A stretch of DNA of 49,363 nucleotides from a bacterium (GTDB taxonomy: Bacteria > Patescibacteriota > Patescibacteriia > JACQRZ01), in contig JAHFJA010000004.1 of NCBI GenBank assembly GCA_023246095.1, positions 1 through 49,363 on the forward strand, in the 5' to 3' direction. Shown in pieces: positions 9,901 to 18,668 of the stretch (its first letter is position 1; every line of letters begins with the position of its first letter). Made by a program: the position numbers and the translations under genes. Under the pieces are notes generated by a model. The model saw only the letters and a list, made by a program, of their open reading frames with translations, did not search any database and was not told the origin of the DNA.

Positions 9901-12900
9901 CCTCTACGACTAGTTACCGAGCGATCAATAATGTCCCTTATTATACATGTCCAGCAAAGTCAGACTGTCCTATAAAACCTGAAGCCCATCAACAGATATT
10001 GTTTTTGGCGGGGACTACTAAAACGGCAAACCCCTCCATTACTACCGGTACAGCAACATTACCTGTGACGTGTACTGTCGGAGGAGCACACATCACCACG
10101 CCTGGGTTGGAAGTGCCTATTCGCTTAATACCAAGCGCTCCTGCAAATTCGGTTGAAAATAGCGCAGTTATTACGGTTACCGATCAAGCAACGGGACAGA
10201 GTGCTATCTTAAAAAATACTACCTCAAGTTCCACTCCTGGTGTTATGACGGTGGGTAAGTTGTACCCAATGTATTTTAATAATTATAGTCTTTCTCCAGG
10301 AAGTTGGTTTGATGATGATGCTCACCGTCATGGGGGAATTATGAAAATTGATATCTCGAATGTACCCCCAGGTACTAGGGTCTCGTGTGATCTTCAAGAC
10401 CGCAGTAGTAGTACCGATGCTAGAACGGATTTGTTTAACGCGCTCGGTTTAGATTGGTGGTTTCTTGTGCCAGATAATTCTAGAATGCCTAGTATAGAAG
10501 CTTCTTATAGAGGCAATTTCCAGTACGAAGGCAAATCGGCTATAGATTATGGCTTATTTTCTGCCCTGACGGATCTCTTCGGTCATGTTACTTTTAAAGT
10601 CGTTAATTTAAGTCTTCCGAGTACACCTTCAGGTAGGCATAAAATAACTCCACTTTATTGTTCTTTTGGGGAGACTCCTTATCATGAGTTTCAAGACTGG
10701 AGTCCTGACTATAGGGTACATAAAATCATGCGCACTGAATACTTCGATGTACAAACAGTCAGTCAAAGTATTGCACAAAACTCTACAGGCCTGCTGTCTT
10801 CTGCTATAGCAAGAGCTCAAGGTAAAATACACACCTTTGTTAATGGTCTTGCGCAGGTAAAGTCGTCTTTATTGGAGACTATCGCTTCGAGTCTCACGAC
10901 TTATCGCATTGCGGGATTAGCTCCAACAGGAGACTATCAAGTAATCAAACCAGCGATCACGGTTTCGTCGCCAGCCATCAACTTTACTCTAGAGGAAGCA
11001 CAGGCAGGTACACTGAAATCAGTAGTAGTTTCGTCTGACCCAATACCCCGCCCTAATATTGACCAATTTGCGTGGCGAGCGGTGGTTGATGCCAGTAAAA
11101 CACCGCGGGTGTCTATTCAGGGTGGGTATACTTCTTCTTTATTTAGTATCACTAAAGATCATGGTAATTCGGGAGATAGCGTTGAAGTATCTATGCGCAA
11201 AGATATTTTAGGAGATCTTGCGCCGGGAACATACAGGGGGGCTGTAAAAGTGTATGCTGTGGCACCTATCGAAGGAACATCTGACGCGGCTACAGAACTT
11301 TCGTTGCCCGTGATACTTACTATACCCACAGAACGTACATCCTCTCCTATATCAATAGGTACAATCCCTCTCGAGTACTCTCCTACCGCATCAACGGTAC
11401 AAGATACATTCGCTGCTGCGGTGACTTATGACGATATTGATCCAGCAATTAATAGCGGTCGTCTTGTTGTGCCGGTTACCAATCCACCAGCACTTAAAGA
11501 TGCAACATCGCCGGTATACGCATCGAATACAGAAATAACCCTACATCTTCGTGCATTTGAGAGTATGTCCTCATTATGCCAAACTGCAGGGACTGCAATT
11601 CAGGCTCGACTTATATATAGTTATATTGGTGAAGGTATCTGGCACGCCATGCCGAGTGCCGAGTACACTGGTACGGGGGAGGTAAAAAGAGTCTTTAAAC
11701 AAGGTAACTGTAGCGATATATTATTCAAGTTCGACAAAGAGAATACACAACTGTCTGGAGTGGGGGGTGGAATTCAATATTACTTTGTAATCGAGAATGT
11801 AAATAAAAATATTTCTGCACGCAGTGAAGTTTTTTACATTGACGTAAAGAATCCTGCAGAACTTTCAGGTAATATGACAGAGCAGGAAAGGCTTGATGCT
11901 TTGGAAGCAGATAAAACAAATCCTATCGGGTCGCGCCTTCGTGACGCCGCCTATGGTATTGGGGATACAAAATACGTTGCCAACGGTATTGCACAAGGTG
12001 CGTTGAGGTTATCTTCGTTGAAAACAAAAGATGAACGTCTGTTGGCTTATAAAAATTACCATTATGCGAATACGTACTGTACTACCAACTCAAGTGATAA
12101 AGGTTCATCTCAGAGTTGCGACACCACAGAGACACGAACAAGTTATGATTACGGAATTAAGGAAGTGACCTCTTCAAACGATCCTACTCAATATTGCGGG
12201 GAAGGGAAACCTTGCGAGACGATTAAGTGGCTTGCGCCAAAAGAGGAAACAAACAATACATCCGGCCCGCGTACTCGAATCGTAGAAAAAGGTCCTGATA
12301 CTGGAGACGACATCTTGAAAGAACTCAGACTTAATACCGGTCAAGAGTCAGATTCAGTGACAAATCCTGTCTATGTCGAGACGGAAACACTGAATCCTGA
12401 GGAGATTAACCGTAAATTTCTTATTACTGATACTCAGTATACCCCTCAAGCATATCAGGGAAAGGTGAAAGTTATTGTGAAAAAAGTGCATACGTATCAG
12501 TTCACGAGTCATAGTTATGACAGCTGGCCAAATGAGGGCACGGGCAGTCACACGTATAGTAGTAATTCGAAGACGTGCGATACAACAAGTTGTGAAATAA
12601 GGGATTGTACTGACTACAATTCTTGCAAAGATAGCACTCAATCAAGTAATCTTGATCCACAAGGCTTTACAAGAGATGTATCTGCCACACTCGTCGTACG
12701 TCCGACAATGGTACTTCCTGATACAATTGATCTGGCTCCTGCGGATGTGGGGACAGCTCGTTCGGTGCTTGTTGATTCAAACCCAAAGACGACAGTCTAC
12801 AACTGGCGTGCATATATCACAAAACAAGATCCGATTTTGCGCAGGGATAATGGCCAGTTTAATTGGTTAACGTTAAGCCCTACGGCAGGAATGTCGGGAA

Positions 12901-14720
12901 CCAGTTTCTCTGTTTCCTTAAGTCCTGAAGCTGTGAGCTTTGCCATTCCGGGGGCAACGTATAATGCTGAAATTACTATAAACGCTACATCTCCAGTTGA
13001 AGGCAATACTTCCAGAATTGTGAAGGTAGTATTCAAAGCTCCATCTGCTAAAGAGGTGGTAAATATTGCAAATGTTGGAAGTGGCGGTGGTAGCTATACT
13101 CTTCCAAGCAGTTCATTTAGTATTCCGGAGCTTGCGGGAGAAAATTCAGTAATGGTCTTATTCTCAAAAACAGCAGATACGGCAGACACACGTCGCACTG
13201 CCATTGCAAATGATTTCGAAAGAGTGATTAATAAAGATGATATTGCCCAAATAAATTACACGATAGAACACCGAACACGTGCGACACTGCCCGGAACTAA
13301 TTGGGCTAGTACTGATATCCAAGGGGCTTCATTGGAGTCTACTAATGGTGGTATAACTAATTTAGTCTGTACAAGATCACTTACTTCAAATAGTTGGTGG
13401 GATTTCGTTCCTATAGTGGGTGCTATTCGTCATCTGGGAGATTACTTTCAAGGCTGTGAAGGACCGGATTCTACTTTAAGCCCGTTACTATCAGCTTCGC
13501 AAGTAACAGATAGTTATCCGGATTATGTGGACGCTCTTCCTAATATTACACGACCTGTTATTGCAACGACGGAAAAAACAAATATGTATACGATGGTCCT
13601 TAACAGCGCTAATTCACAAGATGTTACTCCAGAGAATGCATTTGGTGCTCAATGTCATGGTAGAAAAGATAGCGATATTGGTCGCGATTTTGCCGTTATT
13701 GCTCCAAATTTTGATAGTAATGGTAATATTTTATCCTGGAATACGCGTTATTGTGACGATTCTGGAGGTAGCTCTGGAGACATTGGTGAAGGACAAAATA
13801 AATATGTCTTTGTAACGATAACGATCTACTTAAAGGATTACTGTACGAATATTGTTCAGGTAGTTAAGGATGATGGTACGTCAGTACCATGGCGTCAAAA
13901 AGTTATTGATGCCGAAAAGGATGCTGCCGGTGCCCCGCTGATTAATGATTTCAATTCGTCATCAAAGTTTATGTCACTTATTCCCCCGGTCGGTCGTCCT
14001 GAAAAATGGGGTAAGATCCCCATCATTAATGAAAATAATTCAGCAGTTGCCCATGCTCAGGCGCTAACGGTTGCTGCTGTAGATCCAGCGGTAGGTTCCA
14101 TTTGTCTTGGCGGTCCAAAGACCGGTGCTAAGTGTACTACTAGTAATGATTGTGTAGGGGGTGGAAAATGTTTTGGATCGACAGCTTCTCCTGATAATGT
14201 TGATTCGGCATTGAATTGGTTGAAACAAGATTTTGCTAAGGGCTATAAGTGGTGGCAATGGAATCCCAAGGGCCAGCATTATGTTGAGAAGACAGGACCA
14301 GATACTCTTGCATATGAACGACCCCTCGTATATTGTGAAGGGGATTTTGGTACGGGAAGTTGTCTTATCTCACCTAAGATTCAGTCGATTGATACAAATA
14401 AGGTCCGTCAGAACAATATTGCACTTTCTACCCACCCCAATGGGAAGACAGTGGAGCTGAATTTTAATAGTATTATTGATGAACAACAAAAGCCATTGAC
14501 GGAGATTAAAATAGAATGGGGCGATGGTCTAGGAGCACAGGTGCTGCGTTACACTGAGGACGACCGACCAATTGTTGGTGATGCGCCCCCTTATTCACAG
14601 CCCCGTGGTGAGCATCATTTTAGTCATACATATAACGATACCGCCATCGGAAAAGAGGTTTGCGTTACTGTTTGGGATAATTGGGGTGCCGGAAATAGAA
14701 CATGTGCCATCGCGCCGTGA
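3978..14720 (+). CDS. Giant (3580 aa) exported Cys-rich multidomain protein of a T4SS-like locus
   Basis: N-terminal hydrophobic signal/anchor (FFTITIVSLVAIVFLIAGTGIG); many CxxxxxxC modules; CBM4/9-like segment ending TYIDNVVVRE; two BACON/Ig-like segments; C-terminal PKD-like region (IKIEWGDG...HHFSHTYND...VCVTVWDNWG). Confidence 0.85.
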   Translation: MNFYLFLKKFFTITIVSLVAIVFLIAGTGIGKSVYALGWDTFNVPDLASSFTTTADTATTGLAAVSIPVDVTTSIPDKIADFSKIAADIVQAATYKSIMGLVRSFTAKMVGDTFDWVQKGFPGEGPAFYTTPWDQWMPNLFNDAGGYFVESLVDGFVQTQKEDEFTSRTNADFNTLMFDATQCQQGSNILKETCLAQDPPMDPCVPYESKLKECQAIQVKIDNLNNQINLFTEQQAAHRDNRRQDQQGAISPEAQQFMDSVVCKPSASLTLKIGLGLFPAAGAVTRQPVCKISEAYTNWSSLIQKTGTDIKSSNWSTLGSFFDPNSTDLGTAFNAQVAQYDYQLQASQQQVSQRQEASSEGGYKSVAETVSGTIKTPGSVVGNAVAKALDESAKPNQLTGNLFVDSLSVVLESLTDTLYGKLTDTFKKGIVTAKAWSLYGSDYFSFKGVQAAQRGVTKFESTVKFIQRDNIDVTSRLLSTETPGNPDAGTIGKDLAIVLQQRLTLHDAIEKGYIKKNATFGFDFNDKEPSAKDGNLPYRSLVILRKYRVVPVTWEFAALYIHNKKGDACGTGKSCTIEDMIDAFDRVDASGNPTSPFYGLVDQNWVLKLPPTRCELEGYGPTNIVSTVNRECKFDTNGDGVVDCSGNETTGSNLPDFDVPVPQVSRDETCVDEQSCLETDSSGNCVQGKYGYCIQEKQTWNFKAESCEPQYTSCRVFTNQGTGSTLSVLTKSISTFTGGSCDAQAAGCHWLSSVKNANTNIPWSSDDSAKEYLNAQAETIACDASGEGCEAVTNTTRPNGQEYYKIAPESLHCSFADKGFEKPACEPYATQCLAIHENCELYTSATDNTSMAGKHPLGINECNASCVGLGVYNQAATQFDPLVFDVPFIAEKAQQCSAADVGCEEFTNLSNETKVYYKDVQSCEKTPAEPETPTPFYSWYGSDTTGFKLAVINIKPNASGDPACGNDPATGQPYQCECSKGIFDAQRANPLTTGFACREYINKAGAVSYRYSSKVVYQTDDCSQMRRSANDAPYNFSPSHSISCTPQAAGCRLFEGTKSGNTATVLVTDFEDGTLNDWTTNSGSGISPSTEAPFLNGKSLKIVGSGAQRITHPITLHNGYTYVVSFDIIGSGAGSVSAGFEYGSPSTVLSMGDNATTGDWKQVTFSLPKTNLPSDNADATLVINAPSGTTYIDNVVVREAQGIVYAIANKLNVGACQAVISPDGATLEEKAAALGSQLNCKLYTDTAGKTQILKGVEQLCPLAVVGCNAFHVIPAKTGVAAYDTYFVADPAKKCDASQQSCSAYGLPTMDPKTGHTKISYEGASIPSVSNTCAAGYVIAPDTKCYPRSREVWTTEYYKIKDKATDKATAGASCTPEQQDCQDFTDGSGGSEGSHRYFKDPLNRVCVWMTGTDQASSGWVDKDTKEPCGPDTTIKHDLPAGYAGLCPETEDYCRQVTDPECVTTHNNVTNTDNNNLRSNYGSGVTGEGNFCTPKYYIKDNPKEFEDASAEACRGQVNPAIGCLLFSDSNKNGGVNTYDSVAHYDRYAATQQKPVDSSPALTPSSTGKDANVLYKVDLDRQCKTWLACTSSVRVSDGGSGKGPQDICLQRKPCDKWGNTDEPCQNFVPEADPRYPVNPLVYGLYHNDAHDTAIARTLSGIARPNFTFNPILGELPFTVFGGHDSTFSWNQVLENPDPLKDNRPTASLTGPMGGVADFSLLNSCRLYPKEDAPVADGQMMYWNYVDENGKTIEPKVPVDACYYKDQNLNRQQGLYGYCLEPYPQYYDSGVMGGQYSATKNVNAGYQNYCLNWYPTGYISGQSSVLGGGHPMSAYSGVKPLYYCTQSTGGKKGFDSNTPASTEIMTEYAVKTRDTSIFRFAKFGAEMQLRDTSGVISLYNENVAEAATAQFEVRNFSGGHELEIPTYPTSSTLSNQVALIFTFPENKDAQYAHTLTCNVDTSMKEGIENTLGIDLYLETSTTSYRAINNVPYYTCPAKSDCPIKPEAHQQILFLAGTTKTANPSITTGTATLPVTCTVGGAHITTPGLEVPIRLIPSAPANSVENSAVITVTDQATGQSAILKNTTSSSTPGVMTVGKLYPMYFNNYSLSPGSWFDDDAHRHGGIMKIDISNVPPGTRVSCDLQDRSSSTDARTDLFNALGLDWWFLVPDNSRMPSIEASYRGNFQYEGKSAIDYGLFSALTDLFGHVTFKVVNLSLPSTPSGRHKITPLYCSFGETPYHEFQDWSPDYRVHKIMRTEYFDVQTVSQSIAQNSTGLLSSAIARAQGKIHTFVNGLAQVKSSLLETIASSLTTYRIAGLAPTGDYQVIKPAITVSSPAINFTLEEAQAGTLKSVVVSSDPIPRPNIDQFAWRAVVDASKTPRVSIQGGYTSSLFSITKDHGNSGDSVEVSMRKDILGDLAPGTYRGAVKVYAVAPIEGTSDAATELSLPVILTIPTERTSSPISIGTIPLEYSPTASTVQDTFAAAVTYDDIDPAINSGRLVVPVTNPPALKDATSPVYASNTEITLHLRAFESMSSLCQTAGTAIQARLIYSYIGEGIWHAMPSAEYTGTGEVKRVFKQGNCSDILFKFDKENTQLSGVGGGIQYYFVIENVNKNISARSEVFYIDVKNPAELSGNMTEQERLDALEADKTNPIGSRLRDAAYGIGDTKYVANGIAQGALRLSSLKTKDERLLAYKNYHYANTYCTTNSSDKGSSQSCDTTETRTSYDYGIKEVTSSNDPTQYCGEGKPCETIKWLAPKEETNNTSGPRTRIVEKGPDTGDDILKELRLNTGQESDSVTNPVYVETETLNPEEINRKFLITDTQYTPQAYQGKVKVIVKKVHTYQFTSHSYDSWPNEGTGSHTYSSNSKTCDTTSCEIRDCTDYNSCKDSTQSSNLDPQGFTRDVSATLVVRPTMVLPDTIDLAPADVGTARSVLVDSNPKTTVYNWRAYITKQDPILRRDNGQFNWLTLSPTAGMSGTSFSVSLSPEAVSFAIPGATYNAEITINATSPVEGNTSRIVKVVFKAPSAKEVVNIANVGSGGGSYTLPSSSFSIPELAGENSVMVLFSKTADTADTRRTAIANDFERVINKDDIAQINYTIEHRTRATLPGTNWASTDIQGASLESTNGGITNLVCTRSLTSNSWWDFVPIVGAIRHLGDYFQGCEGPDSTLSPLLSASQVTDSYPDYVDALPNITRPVIATTEKTNMYTMVLNSANSQDVTPENAFGAQCHGRKDSDIGRDFAVIAPNFDSNGNILSWNTRYCDDSGGSSGDIGEGQNKYVFVTITIYLKDYCTNIVQVVKDDGTSVPWRQKVIDAEKDAAGAPLINDFNSSSKFMSLIPPVGRPEKWGKIPIINENNSAVAHAQALTVAAVDPAVGSICLGGPKTGAKCTTSNDCVGGGKCFGSTASPDNVDSALNWLKQDFAKGYKWWQWNPKGQHYVEKTGPDTLAYERPLVYCEGDFGTGSCLISPKIQSIDTNKVRQNNIALSTHPNGKTVELNFNSIIDEQQKPLTEIKIEWGDGLGAQVLRYTEDDRPIVGDAPPYSQPRGEHHFSHTYNDTAIGKEVCVTVWDNWGAGNRTCAIAP

Positions 14721-14757
14721 GTTATGTTAGATATACAAGACTGAAGTTTTTCAAACA

Positions 14758-14792
14758 AAAAATCTGCAACCGTCGATTGCAGATTTTTGTTC
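14758..14792 (+). terminator. Rho-independent terminator after giant ORF
   Basis: AAAAATCTGCAA-CCGTCGA-TTGCAGATTTTT, perfect 12-bp stem with terminal T run, about 40 nt after the stop codon. Confidence 0.85.
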
Positions 14793-14901
14793 AAATAAGG
14801 GCGTGCGGGGAGGGTACTGGCAACGGGGGAACACTTGAGATCATCTTTGTGATTTGTTTGATGGTGTGATAATCTATCATTATCATAATTAAGTAACCAA
14901 T

Positions 14902-15252
14902 ATGGATACGCCACTCACAAAAGTGCCGTCATACGGAGTCACTAACGATGAGATCATGGATTTTCTTAAGGATAAGATGGTCACAAAGGAAGAATTGGGC
15001 CAAAAGTTAGAGGCCCAAGATCAGAAATTTGATCAAAAGATCGGTAAACTCAAACACGATCTCATGGATTATACTGACACACGGATGGAAAAGCTTCGTT
15101 TTGATATACAAGGAGACATTGTTACTCAATCTCGCAAAGAAGACGCTAAACTTATAACCCTTATAGAAATACTCAAAAATAATCGCATTATTTCCGAGCA
15201 AGACGCAAGTGCTCTATTGCGGATGGAACCGTTTCCTCGATTGAGGGAGTAG
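14902..15252 (+). CDS. Small coiled-coil protein (116 aa), paralog group of 15256-15621 and 20977-21396
   Basis: Charged heptad-rich sequence; C-terminal RKEDAKLITLIEILKNNRIISEQDASALLRMEPFPRL matches the 20977 ORF pattern. Confidence 0.7.
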   Translation: MDTPLTKVPSYGVTNDEIMDFLKDKMVTKEELGQKLEAQDQKFDQKIGKLKHDLMDYTDTRMEKLRFDIQGDIVTQSRKEDAKLITLIEILKNNRIISEQDASALLRMEPFPRLRE

Positions 15253-15255
15253 GGG

Positions 15256-15621
15256 CTATATATCCCCCCTGATATATTGTAGCGCTTCTTCTTTATTGAT
15301 GATTTCTTTGTTCTTCAGAAGTGTTGCGGTGTGGATTTTTACTTCTTCTGTTTTTTTATCAATATGATCACGAAGATCGTGGTTTAGTTTGGCAAGGTCA
15401 CTCCTAATTCCTGTAATGTCGTTCTTAACCCCCGCAAGGTCATTCTTTACTTCAGTAAGATCAGCTTTGATGACATTAACCTCCCCAGTAATCCTTTCGG
15501 TGAGTTTTTCTTCTACGTCTTTTAACTCAGCTTTCATGGCCATATTTTCAACCATAAAGACGAGGAGCTCTCGCTCATCTTCAAACTGCATTTCATGTCC
15601 GTCGCGGTTCGCTTTTATCAT
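15256..15621 (-). CDS. Small coiled-coil protein (121 aa)
   Basis: Heptad repeats (VNVIKADLTEVKNDLAGVKNDITGIRSDLAKLNHDL) and C-terminal LLKNKEIINKEEALQYIRGD; convergent with 14902-15252. Confidence 0.65.
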   Translation of the reverse strand: MIKANRDGHEMQFEDERELLVFMVENMAMKAELKDVEEKLTERITGEVNVIKADLTEVKNDLAGVKNDITGIRSDLAKLNHDLRDHIDKKTEEVKIHTATLLKNKEIINKEEALQYIRGDI

Positions 15622-15691
15622 AGGATATAGTACAAAAAGTATATCAGACTGTTTTTGGGCTGTCCAAGATAATTACCAACATTACCGCACA

Positions 15692-15720
15692 TTGTACCCA
15701 TTCCCGTACCTTGGTATACT
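15692..15720 (+). promoter_or_regulatory. Candidate sigma70-type promoter for the VirB6-like gene
   Basis: TTGTAC-N17-TATACT with extended -10 TGG; predicted TSS about 18 nt upstream of the 15745 ATG. Confidence 0.5.
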
Positions 15721-15744
15721 ATAGACATCTTTAATCGCTTCGAA

Positions 15745-18642
15745 ATGAAGGCAAAAGCGGTACTTAAACGTCTCTCTCGTTCTCTGTTTTCACACTGGCT
15801 GGTGCTGGGGGTGTTTTTTGTCATTGGCGTGGGGGTGTTTACTCTCACGCAAGGAGATGCGCACGCGGTGGGGATACTGGAAACAGGGTTTACGTGGGGG
15901 GTTGCCAAACCGACTGCGGTGGTGATTGGTGTTATTGGTACGGTTATATCAAGTATGGTGGGTATCATGTTGATCCTGGTCATCAAAGCCTTGGTGTTTT
16001 TTGCTAAATATAATGATTTCATTTCATCGCCGGCTGTTACATTGGGGTGGATTGTGATGCGCGACATGGCGAACATGTTTTTTGTGTTTATTCTGTTAGC
16101 TATTGCTATCGGTACAATTTTGCAGCAAGAGAAATATAGTTATCGAACACTTTTGCCAGGTTTTATCATGGCGGCTATTTTGGTGAATTTTTCTAAGACG
16201 ATTGCTGGTTTTATCATTGATATTTCGCAAGTGGTCATGAACACCTTTGTTGCGGCATTTGCAACAGCAGGAGGAGGAAACTTTTCGGTTCTTCTTGGTA
16301 TACCGAAATATATGTCATTGGTGGCGGGGGGAGATATCGGTACGGTGGCAAATTCGGCGGGTGCGTTAATATTGGCGACGATCTTTAGTATTATTTCTTT
16401 GATTGTCGTGGGAATGATGACGATGATGCTGGTTATGCGCATTGTCGGTTTGTGGTTTTTGGTAATACTCTCACCATGGGCATTCATGCTGAACTTGATT
16501 CCACGAGGACAAAGCTATGCAAAAAAATGGTGGGATAGTTTTACTAACCTTGTATTGCTCGGACCGGTTATGGCGTTTTTCTTATGGGTTTCGTTGGCAG
16601 TCGTTGCGCAACTTAATCCTGGGGTGACTGATGTGAAAAATACTTCAACGGCAGGACTCGCAGGGAACATTGAAGAGTCACCTGATTCTGCTACTCTGCA
16701 AGTCGCGGGCACAGAAATTGGAACGTTTCAGGGAATTGTCGGGTATTTGCTCGGTATCGGAATGCTTATCGGGACGATTGCGGCGGCGTCAGAACTCGGT
16801 GCTGGGGGAGGTAAGTTTGCAGGGCAGATTACGGGATCAATTACAAAAATGGCAAACGGAGCAGTGGGAAGATTTTCAGGTGCAGGTTTGGCTGGGGCTG
16901 GATTTAAAGGGGGAACGAAATTTGCTGGTGAAGTACTGACAGGAAAGAAGGGGCCATTAAAGCCAGCTCGTGACAATATTGCATCCCGACTGGCGGTGGG
17001 ACAAGAGAAAATGGCGTCTAAGATAGCGGGAACCGGAGCTGCCGGTAAATTCTTGATGGGTGGACGAGCGGCAGAACTTGATCGTCAGAATATAATCTCA
17101 GCTGAAAAGGAAAAGCAGCTCAAAACGAAAATCGACCGCGAGATGACGAGTGATTTTAAAAAATTATCTGCGGACGACTATGATACAATTCTCAAAAATA
17201 ATAAAGAACCAAGATCTAGACGTATTGCCGCAATGCAACAGCTCGCTGATAAAGGAAAACTTACTGGTAGTGCCGATCACCTGTCTTTGGTAGATGATCT
17301 TAGTAAAGATTTGAAAGGTACTGAAATGGGAAAGAAATTTGAGGAAACATTACGTACTAAAAATTGGGATGCAGCATTTGCTAATCAGTACGTGAAAGAA
17401 AATGCAGCTGGAATAGAAGAAGTAAATATCGATAAACTATTGGAGCATTTATATGATGGAAAAATCAATTTAAGTCAGCTGACTCAAGATCAACGGGAAA
17501 AAATCAAAGACAAGGATCCCAACTTTATCAATACGATGATTGAAAAATCAGGTGGAGATGCCCAAAAGCTGGGCAAGGGTTTGGGGTCTATGAGCTCGGA
17601 ATCTGTTGAGTATTTTAAGAAAAATGGTCTTAATGATGCAATGCTTCAAGGTCTGGGAGGAGATCAACTGCGTGAGATACACAAAAAAGGACTCATTAAT
17701 GCAGGTACGCGCAATAAACACACCTATACTACCGCTACAGGAACACTCGATGAGGAAAAAATCATTGCTGATGCGATAAAAGACCCTAATTTGTTGAGCA
17801 GTATGCAGACTGAGATGACGGATAAATTGATACTTCAGAACCCTGCCATTGTGGAACGTATTGTGTCACAAGTTGATGATCCAGGACAAATAAAGAAGAT
17901 ATTTGGCAATCTCTCTGACGAAACAAAAACAAAGCTTGCTGCTGGAACAACTGTTACCAACACTGCGGGGTTAGCTCGTGCGCATAAAGAAGCAATGGTT
18001 GATGCGGGGGTAGCGGGGCATCACTTGTTGAAATTTACGAATACAACTACTGGCAATGTTGATTATTCTGGTATAATGAAAGATGCAAAAAATAAGGATA
18101 AAGTAAGAAACCAGATATATACTGATGGTAATGGCGCGTTGGGTAGTACTGAATTTGTCACAGAGCTTATGAGTGATAAAGGCACTCTTCCAAAAGAAAA
18201 TGATATAAAGAATATGGATCCTGATGAGAAGCAATCCCTTCAGGGAACTCTACAAGGGTTACTCGCTACTTCATCGGATCCAGTGGTGAGGGAAAATGCG
18301 CAAAAAACGTTGGGGAAGGTTTCGCAAAATTTGATGTATAACGATGTGTCTGGGGCACCGCAGACTGTCTTTGGTAATGATGCAGACCTGACCAAGTACT
18401 TATCAAGCGCACATGCTGCAGATTTGAAAGAGGTGAAAAACTTACCTGCAGCTCAGTATAATACAGTATTTGATACAATAGCTCGAAAATGGGACATAAA
18501 TGAAATTAAGAAGCTAGGTGACGAAAATCGGACATTGGCAGAAGCAGTGGTGAGTCATATGGAACCAATACGTAATGGGGGTTATAAAGAAGGGAATTTC
18601 AGCGATAAAAGCTGGGAAAAGATTATGCACTTATTACCATGA
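15745..18642 (+). CDS. TrbL/VirB6-like polytopic T4SS membrane protein with long soluble C-terminus
   Basis: Multiple N-terminal TM helices, Gly/Ala-rich segment, then an about 550-aa hydrophilic C-terminus; located in a locus with PrgI and VirB4. Confidence 0.75.
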   Translation: MKAKAVLKRLSRSLFSHWLVLGVFFVIGVGVFTLTQGDAHAVGILETGFTWGVAKPTAVVIGVIGTVISSMVGIMLILVIKALVFFAKYNDFISSPAVTLGWIVMRDMANMFFVFILLAIAIGTILQQEKYSYRTLLPGFIMAAILVNFSKTIAGFIIDISQVVMNTFVAAFATAGGGNFSVLLGIPKYMSLVAGGDIGTVANSAGALILATIFSIISLIVVGMMTMMLVMRIVGLWFLVILSPWAFMLNLIPRGQSYAKKWWDSFTNLVLLGPVMAFFLWVSLAVVAQLNPGVTDVKNTSTAGLAGNIEESPDSATLQVAGTEIGTFQGIVGYLLGIGMLIGTIAAASELGAGGGKFAGQITGSITKMANGAVGRFSGAGLAGAGFKGGTKFAGEVLTGKKGPLKPARDNIASRLAVGQEKMASKIAGTGAAGKFLMGGRAAELDRQNIISAEKEKQLKTKIDREMTSDFKKLSADDYDTILKNNKEPRSRRIAAMQQLADKGKLTGSADHLSLVDDLSKDLKGTEMGKKFEETLRTKNWDAAFANQYVKENAAGIEEVNIDKLLEHLYDGKINLSQLTQDQREKIKDKDPNFINTMIEKSGGDAQKLGKGLGSMSSESVEYFKKNGLNDAMLQGLGGDQLREIHKKGLINAGTRNKHTYTTATGTLDEEKIIADAIKDPNLLSSMQTEMTDKLILQNPAIVERIVSQVDDPGQIKKIFGNLSDETKTKLAAGTTVTNTAGLARAHKEAMVDAGVAGHHLLKFTNTTTGNVDYSGIMKDAKNKDKVRNQIYTDGNGALGSTEFVTELMSDKGTLPKENDIKNMDPDEKQSLQGTLQGLLATSSDPVVRENAQKTLGKVSQNLMYNDVSGAPQTVFGNDADLTKYLSSAHAADLKEVKNLPAAQYNTVFDTIARKWDINEIKKLGDENRTLAEAVVSHMEPIRNGGYKEGNFSDKSWEKIMHLLP

Positions 18643-18668
18643 CGCCTCTTTGGATTATATTTTAGTCT

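Noticed and set aside
15389-15724. 111-aa plus-strand ORF opposite the 15256-15621 coiled-coil gene
   Set aside because: Hydrophobic/Ser-Thr-rich translation is the complement of a charged coiled coil; the minus-strand frame matches the paralog pattern.
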